A stretch of DNA of 64,000 nt from Aporrectodea caliginosa (Eukaryota; Annelida; Clitellata; Crassiclitellata; Lumbricidae), in the NCBI GenBank assembly GCA_020284085.1, contig JACEVL010000493.1, forward strand, positions 1,035,001 through 1,099,000. Reading direction: 5' to 3'. A model generated the notes under the pieces. The model was not told the origin of the DNA. It was given only the letters and a program-made list of their open reading frames with translations, and ran no database searches. Each line of letters begins with the position of its first letter. Positions within the stretch are counted from its first letter, which is position 1. Made by a program: the position numbers and the translations under genes. Positions 1 to 13,500 of the stretch are shown here, one piece after another.

Positions 1-960
1 GGCAAACAAGAGAACGATATACCTACTACTACTAGTACTAGCCTACTATTCGTTTGTTACGCAAACTTGTTGACAAATGCAACAAGGTAAAACGTCTGCT
101 GCAGAAGAGTTGCGCTTCTTCTAAGCTTCTGAAATCTGTGATACACTGATTACAAACTCAAGTTAAATGCCTACAGTTCTGTATAAACATTGTTAATATT
201 CCACAGCAAATTCAAATGGAATGGTCAGCGACAAGAATAGAACTGAGAGAGATAAGAAAAGAACAATCAGAGACAAAAAAAGAACTATCAGAGACAACAA
301 CAACAAAATCAACAATAAACAATCAGAGACAACAAAAGAACAGTCACAGACAATAATTATAATAATAATAATAATAGTAATGCTTCCTTTTGGCAGCACA
401 CAGGTGCAGGCCGTGCAGCCATGCACGGCAAAGTCTCCCACTGCATAAATTCTCCTACCATAGAAAATCTCCTAGGTAAAAAAAGTCTCCTGTTGCGGTG
501 TCAACTTATTTTTAAATAAACGAATATCATCATCCTGTCAAACAACAAAAGCTTCTGCAAGAAAAGTCATTTGGAGCTCGACGCACAGTTTCATATAAAA
601 TGAAGAATATGCATCAACGCCAGAACCTGCGTTCAACCTAACGTTGAGCCACATTTCTAAACATTTAAAAATACATGTATACTATTAAGATGACTTTGTC
701 GAGTAGCAAAGTCCAAGAATGTAAATCAACTCAAACAAAATTATGACAAACTCCAGACAACTTAAGAGAACCTTTGAACACGGGATTGATCCTTCTCACA
801 TCAGTGACCTTCGAGAGGTCACACACCGACACACAACACAGTCTAAATCTGTTTGCATGCTGGGTTTGTAATCGAAAGGTTTTTGGGTTTGCACCTATTG
901 TTATGTTTAACAATACTGGGGCAAGTTGTCTATGCAAACTTGTCTCTGTTACCACGCTGT
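1..960. other. No gene recognised
   Basis: Intergenic or intronic AT-rich DNA with a cagagacaa-type low-complexity stretch at 240-350 and a short (aat) run. The short frames lack codon structure or known motifs. Confidence 0.5.
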
Positions 961-978
961 TTAATATGGTACCAGCAT

Positions 979-1289
979 GAGATATGGGTATTAACTAATC
1001 GATTAGATTCTAGTCGATTAGCTAATCGATTAGACAAACAGCTCATTTTAATTGATTAGCTACAAGATTTTGCTAATTATAATTCTAATCGATTAGCAAA
1101 TTTCAGTAGCTAATTCTAATTCTAATCGATTAGCTAATCAATTAGCTGTTTGTCTATGTTTGGCTAATTCTAATTTAAATCAATTAGCAAATTTCAGTAG
1201 CTAATTCTAATTCTAATTGATTAGCAAATCAATAAGCTGTTTGTCTAATTCTAATTAATTAGCAATTTAACTAATCGTGTCCATATCTG
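979..1289. mobile_element. Decayed hAT-like MITE made of ctaatcgattag repeats
   Basis: The ends GAGATATGGGTATTAACTAA and, inverted, CAGATATGGACACGATTAGT match imperfectly. The flanks accagcat and accataat agree at six of eight bases. The interior is repeated palindromic ctaatcgattag. A related 43-base solo terminus pair is at 27889-27945. Confidence 0.5.
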
Positions 1290-1379
1290 ACCATAATAAG
1301 TAGTATGTAAATGGAGAGTCCTATAATAAACTGGCTCTGAATCTCAGAAAAGGAATGTACATCTCCTCTACCTGCCCAG

Positions 1380-1500
1380 TTAGCTGCGCTGGTTAGAGCT
1401 TAAGTCCCATATGCCTTTGAACATGCGGTTCCTGGTTCGCCTCCCAATGTTGGCTTATTCAAGAGATTTGAATCTTGGGTTAGCACGTCCTTAACACTAA
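1380..1500 (+). repeat. tRNA-like SINE head, partial
   Basis: gcgctggttagagcttaag and cggttcctggttcgcctcc resemble A and B boxes. No body or tail that I could match follows, and the arms do not fold into a clean tRNA. Confidence 0.4.
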
Positions 1501-1629
1501 CAATTATCTATAAAGCCATCATTCTTTGATTAAAAAAAGACTGAATTTTCAGCATGGAGGGAACAATACACAACATGTTAAATCATACGTCGAGTGTTTT
1601 TAAACAGCTTGCATATAATTTCCCACTAA

Positions 1630-1830
1630 AAGACATCACCACTCTAAAAGACATCACAACACTAAAAGACATCACAACACTAAAAGACATCACCACACAA
1701 AAAGATATCACCACACAAAAAGATATCACCACAGTGAAAGATCACCATGCCAAAAAATCTCACCATGCTAAAAAAGATATCACAACGCTAAACGATACAG
1801 AAACACACTGAAAGGTATCACCGAATAAGA
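1630..1830. repeat. Minisatellite, 15-base unit
   Basis: Repeats of aaaagacatcaccac with drift, about 10-12 units. Its KDITT reading is a by-product of the repeat. Confidence 0.85.
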
Positions 1831-2756
1831 AGATATCACCAAGTAAAAATATGCAGGTAATTCTTTTACCAGCACAATCAGACAAGACCAACCTTCCTAC
1901 TACCTTCCTACTACGCCCGAACTCTAAGACATCGTACGTAAAAACTGTTTCACAAAAGCAACCAATCATGGCTTTGTACACCAACAAAAACCAAAGTAAC
2001 CCCGAGTGGCTTCCTGCTGTTGCTTGTCTTACAGTGCTAAAATACTGAAGTTCTCTCCTTTGGTTGCAAAGGATGACTCATTGCCAAAACTGAAAGAGAA
2101 AGTCTAAACTGCAAGTTTTCTCTTCAGGATTAACTGTCACAGAACGGATTGAGGCAGCAGATTCAATTTCAAAACACAATCTCAACGCAAGAGATCTAAT
2201 CTCATTTAATACTTCTATAGTGCCGTTATCCTAAAATCAGACTGTATTCTACTATGCATCCTGCCACTGGAAAGAGAGACTACACGACAGCTGAAAGTGT
2301 GTGCAACAAAGGCAATGGATGTCGATTCGGATTTTGGTTGGAAGAACTCCTTTCTTCAATGACTTTACAGTTCATGTGACTAATATAAGTATTCTGACAG
2401 AATTTAACAACTGCTTAGCGAGATAAAAGAAACTTTGAGTTGTTTTAATCTCATCCCACAATTTCAACAAAATCTCTAAAGGTCAGATGACGGATCTCAG
2501 AACCGGCAGAATTTATTCAAAAACTGCTTACTGGGAAATAAGAAACTGCATTGAATCGATACGATTTCGTCATGCAACTTCAACACAGCTGCTTAAAAGT
2601 TGACGAGCCGGTCTCCAATCAACATCAACTGCCACACGAGACCAAGATCGAACACCCATAATTTGGAATCAGTACAGTTTTCAAAATCGATTCTCAACAC
2701 TTTATAGCTGGACCTTACGTGTTTGCAGAAGCCCACCGGTGGTGACCTTCCCAGTT
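1831..2756. other. No feature recognised
   Basis: Unique-looking sequence downstream of the ENTPD stop (minus strand). I see no exon, repeat or clear signal in it. Confidence 0.4.
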
Positions 2757-3010
2757 GTATGTATGTATGTATGTATGTATGTATGTATGTATGTATGAGC
2801 ACTTGTTATAGCGCCCCTTCAAGATTTCTACTCAGAGGCGCTCCCGACTACAGCGCGGACACTGAATCAGAGTTTCACACCGAAGCGCTTGAGCAATTGC
2901 GAGTGAAAGACTTGCCCAGGGTCCCTACAGCGGTGGCTTGAGGTGGATTCGAACCCGCAACCCTCCGGCTGCAAGGCACCGAACATACCCCTACACCACC
3001 GCGCCCACAC
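2757..3010 (-). mobile_element. tRNA-derived SINE, family A (CATA tail)
   Basis: Read on the minus strand, the head has an A box (GTGGTGTAGGGGT) and a B box (GGTTCGAATCC), then a body containing tagaaatcttgaaggggcgc, ending in (cata)n. Two more copies are at 3752-4068 and 7617-7838. Confidence 0.85.
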
Positions 3011-3300
3011 TGCTCACTGTTTGCTTACTCATAAACTATTTTTTCTTCATAACGTCAAAACCACTTAGAACTTCTTTGAGGCGTTTCAAAGGTACCATAT
3101 AAAGGTACACACATACATTCCCGCATTCACATATACATACACACACACACATACACCACACCAGCTCTTCCCAAGCCGTAGTCTTTTACCTACCTGTAAT
3201 CTAACGTACAACAAATCTACGATACACTGTTAAAGTTCTACCTAAACGTCCAGTGAAGCTACAGTACGTTACAAAGACGACTCAATGTTACGGAGATGGT

Positions 3301-6300
3301 TTAAATGCGTTCTTCCATCGAAGGCAATGATCGGTAGTCGTGGCGATTCCAGCGTCGAGCGTGGATCGTAAATGCGATGGAAAGAAGGAGAAATACGAAG
3401 AAGATGACGAGAAGAATGATGAAGACGGGAAGAGTGATCATCTGGACTTTAGGAGACGGTGGTATCAGGTTCGTTGTGTTAATCATCATGCCTAGAATCC
3501 ATCCGAGCTCTGCTCCGTTCACCTTTAATAACAACCGAAGCGGTGAACAATAAAACATTTGCTGTCTTAAATCTCGTATGCAGCTGAATTGAATTGTCTG
3601 AATTTGTCTGCACAAAACAACTATTACAGTTACAGTCATGTATTAACAAATACTATGCAACAGCAGCCAAGAAAAGCTAATAGCTTACAATAACCTAGAC
3701 TCCTCTTTCTTGATTACTAATCATACAAGTGTCGGTTATTTAAGTGCTAGTAATGTATGTATGTATGTATGTATGTATGTATGTATGTATGTATGTATGT
3801 ATGTATGTATGTATGTATGTATGTATGTATGTATGTATGTATGTATGTATGAGCACTTGTTATAGCGCCCCTTCAAGATTTCTACTCAGAGGCGCTCCCG
3901 ACTATAGAGCGGACATTGAATCGGACTTTCACGCCGAAGTGCATGAGCAATTGCAGTGAAGGACTTGCCCAGGGTCCCTACGCGGCGGCTTGAGGTGGAT
4001 TCGAACCCGCAACCCTCCGACTGCAAGGCACCGAACATACCCCTAGTCCCTACACCACCGCGCCCCACAATAATAGAATACTACTACTACTACTACTAAT
4101 AATAATAATAATACCAACACCACAGCATAATAATAATAAAACACTAAGTTGTATTGTATCATTGTATTGTATGTTATGGTAGCAGCGCAACAGAAGACAT
4201 TAACAGCAAAGGATTTTCCAAAAAAGGGAGCCTTTGTTGAACTAGCATGCACATATGGTCGGCCCTCATTAGGCTAGCAACATTGCTACTGGTTCAAATT
4301 CTACACTGTAGGCAATCTGTAGAAAAGTCGGGACACAGCTGTAACGTCAGAAAACTCACTTTATTATTGAACTCTATGGAATTCCAGTTGGAGTCGTTGA
4401 ATCCGTAGCCATCGACGAGAAGATCGTAAATAAAGTGAGAGTTGAAACAGTAGCTGAGCACATAACGGTTTTTCGGCATTGCAAGGATCTAGGTCACATC
4501 CAGACATAGAAAAGTAAGCACATCGATACGTCTCTGGAGCCTTGTTAAGCACTTGTACGAACTTTCATGCTGAAACTCATGGTTCCACTCGTGATAAGTA
4601 AATGAGGAATTTTTCTAAAGGATGGAATTGATTACTACGAGAGGAAATAGGAGACAAATGGTTAGAGCACTTGCCTTGTACAATGGAAAATAGTTTTGAG
4701 TCTCCCCTAAAATCGGTTACTGTGTGAGGACCTTGAGCAAATCCTACATTCACTATTGGTCAGAACCATCAATTGATGCTTGGTCATTAGATAGTGGTGC
4801 TTAATGAATGTGTAATGATAATAATAATAATTGTAAATATGTGATGAAGTAAACTATGATAACCTGTTTTAAACCATCAATTTACAATATATTATTGTGA
4901 CGGTCTCTTTTTTGGCCTGGACTCCTCAGATTGTAAACATCAAAACAGCTTTAAAAGCAGCAGGCTTTACCTATAACAAGTTTTAGACTTCATACGCTCC
5001 TTAAACCACTGTCAGTTTGTTCATGCCCACATTGTAATCAATGGGGCAGGACAGTTCCCCACAGGTGCATTTACTCGAGTGTAAAAGCTGTAAAGCTAAT
5101 AAATTCTGCTGAATATAGAACCGTTTACCTGGCTATAAGACTTATTGCAGTAGGAGTCCCTGGCTTTCTCAAAGTCGGACAGAGTGAAATTGGGAATCGA
5201 CGTCAGGTTGAGAAATCTGACAGTGTAGTAGAATCCAGAGAAGGCCTGGAACAGACATGGTAAAGATTATATAACAAAAGTACAGTAAAGCATCGAGATC
5301 CTTAGTGGAATGTATCAGAGGCACTCACTTCTAGGGACTGCGAAGCTTCAATATGCAATTCGAAAACGAATCGGATGGCAGTATTCAATTCGATTCAAAA
5401 ATGACGTCATGATTCAAAAGTTATTATCCCTTGACACACTTCATTTAAAATTGATTGTCAATTAGTAAACGTCTGACTTGGGCATTAAAGTACATGTACA
5501 GTACTAAATTTAATGAACATGGAACCAGAACAGAACAGTAGGCCTATAACTGGCTTTAATTTTTTTAAATAATTTGTGTCATCTTCATTCTGTTAATTAA
5601 CTTAATTTTTAGTTTAACTGATTTTAAAATGCAGAAAAGTTATTAGGCCTACATTGACATATGGATTACTGTGGTACGCCTGTAATATCAAGTACGCACT
5701 ATATGAATATCAAACTGGCATCCACTGATTTGATTCGAGATTCGGTTGGAAATTTGTGATTCACATCTCCCTACTCATTTCCACATTTCCCACTCTTCAG
5801 CCCTTGAACTGGCAATAAACGAATTCCAAGGTTCTGAACACAGGACCTGCGCAAGTGCGCATCCCAAGATTTGCCACTTATTATGGTACCAAATTATACT
5901 GCTTGATGACTCAGGCACGTGTTGAAAAACAAATCGCACAGGTTTGTGAGCTGTCGTTACACAGCTTAGTGGGCGTCTAACCATAGACCTTTCGAGTACA
6001 GACTCTGCGTACGAACTGAATACAGTAAAGAATCCAGCAGTGCTTCCCACAGAAGATTCTTGCAGAGAACTCCAGACAGGGGCGTATTTGAGGGCAGTGT
6101 ATGAAAATTATGAGAAAAAAGTTTAACATTTTTAATGCAGCTAGTGTTGTTGGGGAGAGGTAAATTGCAATTGAAGGATCTCTCAAAAGCACTGTACAAA
6201 TGGCTAATTAAAAGATCTAACCAGATGCACCTTAACAGAACAATAAAATGCAAATTCAGCTGAGTAAGAAGGAACAGTATGTACCCAGTACATGTACATT

Positions 6301-9300
6301 CACAGCAAGACTCAGGTAGATATACAGTTTGTCCCTTCCACAGTTTCGCAAGCAGCCTGAAGCTTGTATTTTTTTACAGTAATTTCACTGGTTTTGGTCA
6401 GGAGTGCCACTGATGAGTTTATTCTTGAAGTGGCACATTCTAAATGCCAGATTACAATCACAAATTACAATACAGACGACATGAAGAGAAAGAACATTGA
6501 CTTGAATGGCTCGTTACTCACAAGGAAATCGTCGAAGAGTGGAGGCTGGTAGACTCCATCAAACGTGCAAGGAGGGTGAGTACATGGGGTCGACTTGTTG
6601 AACAACCTCTGCGTCAGTTCTTGACATCGCCTCGTGTCACTTGTTCCGATAAAAGTAACGCTAATGTTCCCCTGAAAAATCAGTTGATGCAATCATCAGG
6701 GGAGCTCTGTAAAGTAACGTAACATCCTGATATCCTAGACAATTAACTTCAGTAGTAGTAAGAAAAGACTTGTAATGTTATTAAGTACTAGGGATCTGAT
6801 CATCTGAGCTCTTACATTATGAAAGATGTGCCTTTGTGCATTCGTCTGTCTGTCTGTCACTGCCTTTGTATGTGTCGTTCTACATAAGCATTATTAACAT
6901 TATTACTATTACTAATTGAATCTGTACCACGAGCATGGTCACACTGAAATGTGAATCTGAGGCATAGATAGTCAGCCTCCAGAGGAATATGCAGTTACAT
7001 ATCGAAGTGATTGAAAACCAAGGAGAAACAGTGAGTTTTGAGCCACTTTTGAAGGAAGGAAGTGAATTTGAGCTACGAAGATAGAGTGGCAGTCGATTCC
7101 ATTCCTTGGGGCAGAATAAATATCGTTAAAGGTCCTATTCGCCAATTAAATTGATTTCTGTAAAGGGCTCTTGTAAAGTCTGTTTGCATACCATTGGTTT
7201 TCTGCATCTGTCCGCATTGTACCCTGTCTCTTCCACAGTTTCGCAAGCCGCCTGAAGTCTGTATTATTCTACAGTAATTAATTTGACTGGTTTGGGTACC
7301 TGTATGTCTGTCTGTGTATTAGTCTGTACGCACATGTCTACCTGAGTGTTTTTGTATCTACATATCAGTTTGTCTCTATGCCTACTGCAGATCACTTACG
7401 GGCTTTGGTTCGTCCGCGGCTAAGGTGCATGGAACCTGGAAGATCTCGTCGTATGGAACGGTGATTGAGTATCCCTTTGGTCGGCACGGCTCTTCGATGG
7501 TCTCGTTGATGATTGTCTGACCCTGGAAGCATCATGATACAGCACTTACTGCACCTTCTTTCCTTACACTCAAATTCGTTATTCTTCAGTCACAAATAGC
7601 TAATATGAACAATTACCACGGTGGTTTAGGGGTATGTTCGATGCCTTGCAGCCGGAGGGTTGCGGGTTCGAATCCACCTCAAGCCGCCGCGTAGGGGACC
7701 CTGGGCAAGTCCTTCACTCACAATTGCTCATGCGCTTCGGCGTGAAACTCCGATTCAGTGTCCGCGCTGTAGTCGAGGGCGCCTCTGAGTAGAAATCTTG
7801 AAGGGGCGCTATAACAAGTGCTCATACATACATAATGACGACAATTTATAGTGCGCCATAACACAGCCATGCAGATACAAGGGTGCCTCACAATTAGGGA
7901 ATGCAAACCCGGGTTACCCGGCTTTTTTCCAAACCCGAAACCCAGGTTTGAACGCGATTGAAACCCGGGTTCGACGGGTTTGAAAATCGTAACTTTCACC
8001 GTCCTTCACGGTGTGAAACTCACAAATTCAGAGTAATGGAAATCTAACGCTAATAGTGGTTGATAACGGGTTTACATAATACAACTTCTAACTACTTATT
8101 TATCGGCTAATTCCATATCTTTATTGGTGACTTCGTATGAGTGTGGCTTCCCATTTCAAACGACCAGTGACTAATGTTGAGTGTTTTGACACGTCGGCGT
8201 CGTAGCTTCGAATTCGTAAATAATAGCAGTAAAACTGTTTTTATTTGAATTTAGTGATTTCAGACACAAATCCAAACAATGTCTAAATCAGCAAATGTAA
8301 AGGGTGGTGTTTGGGATCATTTCGTTCACGATTCTGAGGGCCAGACGGCTCAATGTCAGTTATGTAACTCGCAGCAAAAATTGCCAGCGGTGCAACAAGA
8401 AATATGCATAGGCTATTCATCTCGGGTCCAAGCATAAGATAAACCTGCTGAAACACAAGGACGTTGGTGACCCTTGTCGTTCTGACGAAGCCAATGACGG
8501 TAGGCCTCTTAGTCCAAGCACAATCACAGGCAGCGATATGTCTCCAAAGCAGCATCTACTTTAGTAAGTTCTGGCTCTGTCAAATTTGGTTGCAGAGTAA
8601 CGATGACTAAATTATCTTCTGAAAGCAAATGGGCAGGCACTGGAATGGCCTAAAGCTGAGATGTAGAAAATTAAGCTGTCATTTGACAATTATTTTCATA
8701 GGCCTATGCAATGTTTCTTTCAGACAGAACGCTCCGGAACGGCGTTCCACGAATTTTTTGAAGCTGCTAAAAATTATTGACTTCACTTAAATTTTAATTA
8801 AAAAATTATTGATCTACTTTCATTTAATTTCAGCGTTTTCAGTGTTTATTGGTATTCAAGGTGCTATAAAATTAGAGGCTCAGGTTTAGGCCTTCGGAAC
8901 CCTTGTCTTCCATAACAGTTCTGGAATTGTTCAGTTCCGGAACATTTTTTATTGAAAAACACTGCTTATATAAAAAAAATATCGCGATTATCCTAAAGTT
9001 TTCTTTTTATGCAAAATTCTTGACTGTTGGAGAACGTTGGACTTGTAGCTGCATACGACGACGTTGTTCTTACGCAAGAAATAGTGCAGTAATAATATTT
9101 ATCATGTAAAATTTGTTAACCCGTCCAAACCCGGGTTTTCACGGCGGTCAAACCCGAAACCCGGGTTTCGAAAAAAGACCCCGGGTTTGCATTCCCTACT
9201 CACAATCAACTAGCAGCTAGCACGATAGGACTTGGAAAATAAGTGAGTCTTGAACTCTTGAGTTTAGATTTGAAAGTCAACTGAGTCAGCCACTCTGCTT

Positions 9301-10520
9301 GTCCTAGGCCACACTTTTTAGATCCCCCAAACAGCAATATGATCAGAGGACCTTTGTATGGTTCTTAAAATGCTCTACATAAATACTTAGACACTGGTAA
9401 TCGTAATCGCAAATTTCTATAGCAATACTCGGAAGTTAAGTGCAGGGCACCAGATTATTCACGAGTACTACAGGTGAGATTTGAAGGTAGGACGCTTACC
9501 TTGACGAGTAAAGCCAGATGTCGCCTGTAAGCCTCGTTGAGTCCGTAACACAGGTAGCTGTAGGTGTAAATGTTGTAGCTGTATCCGTAGAGGACGAGAG
9601 TAGCATTGTAACCATGTACGATTGTGTTTGGATTTTCAGGCTGGAAGGTTATCTGGGTCGAAGCCCCGCCCATGTCAAGGGCCCCGATCGTTTGAGAGAC
9701 CGATACCGAAGTTGTGAGTAAATTCGTGATCCATCCCATTGGGTAAAACTAGAATACAATGAAAGACAATGCAATGTCGCACCTTCTCACCTGGGCTGTT
9801 CATCTTTACCCTACAAATCATCCCTCTCCAGCCAGGGTGCAATTTGTTGGGGGAAACAGTACAACCTACCCCAACTGTTCAGATGATAAATTTTGAAAAA
9901 AAATAACTGCAGATCACAAATCTTTCCATGCTGGTTCAACTGTCACCCTTCACTCTGCAACCAGCAAATCACTTCGAATCACTCTGCAGTCTGCAACCAG
10001 CAAATCACTCTGCAACCAGCAAATCACTCTGCAATCAGTGAATCACTCTGAATCACTCTGCAACCAGCAAATCACTCTGCAACAGGCAAGAGTAACACTC
10101 TTCAAAACTTCTTTTCCGCAGAGTCTGGGCTGGGAGCACCTCTAGTGGTTACCTTTAAGAGGGGCTATATAAATGGTCTGAACAAATGAAGATTTTGGTT
10201 TCTAAGACGTGACTTACCCCAAACAAACCAGAAAGGTAGTTGGTGGTAATCCAAGAGAACACGCCCTCTTCATGGCCCTCTATAATTCGAACCTGCTTCT
10301 CAGGATTCTGGAAGAGAAACGGAAACGTGGCTATGGTCTCCCTGACGGATGACATGATCGCCTCGGCAGATGCATTGTCAGAGAGTCTGCAAAATTAAAC
10401 AGTCATCTAAATTAATTAACTCTAACTACAGTAATTGTGGAAACTAAGACAAACAAATCAGAAATCTTGTTATTTAACCAGCATTTACAGTACACCTTTA
10501 AAGAGCTGCTTAAATGCACC

Positions 10521-10594
<74 letters not shown>

Positions 10595-13500
10595 TACGAT
10601 GCAAGATCTCAGCAGCGAAAGGCGACCAGCGTGAGACCAGTCATCTTCTACAACGGGTTATCAGTCGCCCTACAAATCGGAAACTCTCTATCTGTTTTAG
10701 GCACCTCAGATTGCAACAACAGTAGACCAGGACTGAACGACGGCTTATAGAAATAGTGAAAACAGTTACTTTTAATCAGTCTGTACATATGTTTGTTGGC
10801 TTTATGAAGAAATAAATTTGTCTTATAATAATAATAATAATAATAATAATTTTAGTTTAATAATTCAAACCCAAAAGTATGTAGTAAGATTACATGATAC
10901 AGTAGTAACAGATGATAAGTTAAAAATAATAACATAATAATATTAATAATAATGACGATTTATATAGCGCCATAGCTTAGCCAAGGCTGAAGAAAAGGGC
11001 GCTGCCTTGTACATATGCAACTCGGTGGTCTAAGCAAAACACATGACCATTGTTTCAGAGGTTCAAATCATGGGGTTACAATCTTGGGGTACCAAGTCAT
11101 ACAAGGTCTACTACCTACCGAAGTATTCTCATTCCGGCCGTCGCCCCCAAAACAATGGGGGTTTTGGAATATTCACGCTGTGGCACAACTCCGAGTGCTT
11201 TATCGAGACACGGCTTGATACACTGCTTCCCCGCCTCAGAGGCGTTGCCAGCAAATGCGGACAATGGAGGCATTGTCTCTGTGAACAACAGAATAAAACA
11301 AAAACATTACAAATGCATGGATGTATGTAAATTTCTCAGTACCACACAAAACCAGGAAGACCAGATTATTCACTGGTGCTTGGTATGTTCAAATTAATAT
11401 GTATATACTAACTGATATGTATATACTAATTAATATCTATGCACTAATTGATATGTATTATTAATATGTATGTACTATTTAATGTTAATATGTAAGTACT
11501 AATTGATATAAAAGCTGGGTTAGGGTTAGGGTTACTAACTGATATGTATGTACTAAGTAATAATAATTATGTAAGTGGATACTTATATTTAAGAACCACT
11601 CAAAGAGTATGCACTAATTAATATCTAAAGTACATTTATTAATGCACAGTCATTCCGGCATGTGCACTATGTAAACCAGACTACACATAAAAAGGGATAG
11701 GGTTGAAAAGTCAATATATTTTAGCACAACACTGCAATTCTTGTACGACATATTCACTAAAATAGCTTGTTTTAAGTTAATAGCCTTGGGAGACACAACA
11801 CTGTTTCAAGTTAACCAGAATGGCGTGTAAAAAAGGAGTGTGTACATGAGTTTGCACTGTACGTTGGAAAATCTTATGGTGCTGTAATGCCCCAGATGAG
11901 GGGCTAGTAGTAATACCCTGTCCAGATGAGGGACAGCTGAAGATTTCATCCACAATTCCAGTTCCGTTTGACTTCCCAGTTGGCCACTGATAGACGTAAA
12001 GTTTCGTGTGACTCGATCCAGCATCAATACCAATTCCATACTACAACAAAAACCATACTGTTCATATTATTTGTCATAATTCCGTTCATTCAGAAATCAT
12101 TCTATCCAAATTTAAAGCATTCAAAATAAAGTTGAGATTATATAAAAGAAACACTAACACAGAAACTGGGAGAAATTTAAAAGACGACAACAAAATAAAT
12201 GAACAAAATCGCACTATTATAGCTCAACAACAAGGCAACCAGGCAACAATGCAACAAACTATCTTGACAGCAGAAAGCTCTGCCACTGACTGTGTGCCGC
12301 TAGCGCCAGTCCCAAGACTACAGAAAGGAGGAGGCAACATCAATGGCCCTGGCAGCCATAAGACGTCGTTAAACACTGGAAACTACAGTAGTAGTCCTTA
12401 ATAACATTTCTTGGCAGCATTAGTCCTTAAAGACATTTCTTGATAGCAGCAATTAATTAGTCCTTAAAGACATTTCTTGATAGCAGCAATTAATTAGTCC
12501 TTAAAGACATTTCTTGCTAGCAGCAATTAATTCGTCCTTAAAGACATTTCTTGATAGCAGCAATTAATTAGTCCTTAAAGACATTTCTTGATAGCAGCAA
12601 TTAATTAGTCCTTAAAGACATTTCTTGATAGCAGCAATTAATTCGTCCTTAAAGACATTTCTTGATAGCAGCAATTAATTCGTCCTTAAAGACATTTCTT
12701 GATAGCAGCAGTCCCTGAAGACATTACAAACCCAGTAATCAATGAAGAAATTTTTTAATAGCAACAGTTCTCATCTTTATTGAACAAAAGAAACACATGT
12801 ATTTAACCATTTAATGACAAGCGTGTACTAAAATGTATGGAAACAATGCAGCTTGTCGTTTATTGTTTCTGAAGGGCTCTTGCTGAGAGAAGCGCTTTAT
12901 AAATGACCACATACAAAACAATACACTAAAGGGTTAAGCAGACACTTACCGAATAAAAGGGATCATAGTTCTTGGACTGTAAGACTGAAACGGCAATTAT
13001 TCCAAGGCAGCCAATGGCCAGACAGATGAACACCAGAACCCACCACTGGTTACATCCACACGCCCATCTACCATCGTCTGAAAACAGAATTACAAACGCT
13101 CGATAACCACATCCAACATCGGAGAAATCTATCCAACTGGAATAACCTCTCTGTCTGGATCAGTGGCGTATAACGCCACCCCACCTGTAATGGGAGAACA
13201 CTTCCCCAACTCTTGGCTGACTTACAATACAATACAACTTGTATTTATAACTCGCCTTAATAAAAAGACGCGTTACAATGTACTTACTAATCATACTACT
13301 TAGAGAAGAGATAAGTTTTAAGTTTAGATTTAAATATATTAATTGAGGATGATCTTCGGATTGGTTCTGGTAAAGAGTTCCATTCAGCTGGACCAGCAAC
13401 TTCAAACATTCTGTTTCCAAATTGTAGATTTGTTCTTTTGATTACATATATAAGAGACTCAGAAGTCACTAAGATCTGCAAACCATAACCCCCACTTCTG

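Noticed and set aside
11516..11533. Telomere or chromosome end
   Set aside because: Only about three TTAGGG-type repeats within an intron; too short to mean more than chance or a repair scar.
12393..12722. CRISPR-like array of 37-base repeats
   Set aside because: The units are contiguous with no spacers and lie in an animal intron; it is a minisatellite.
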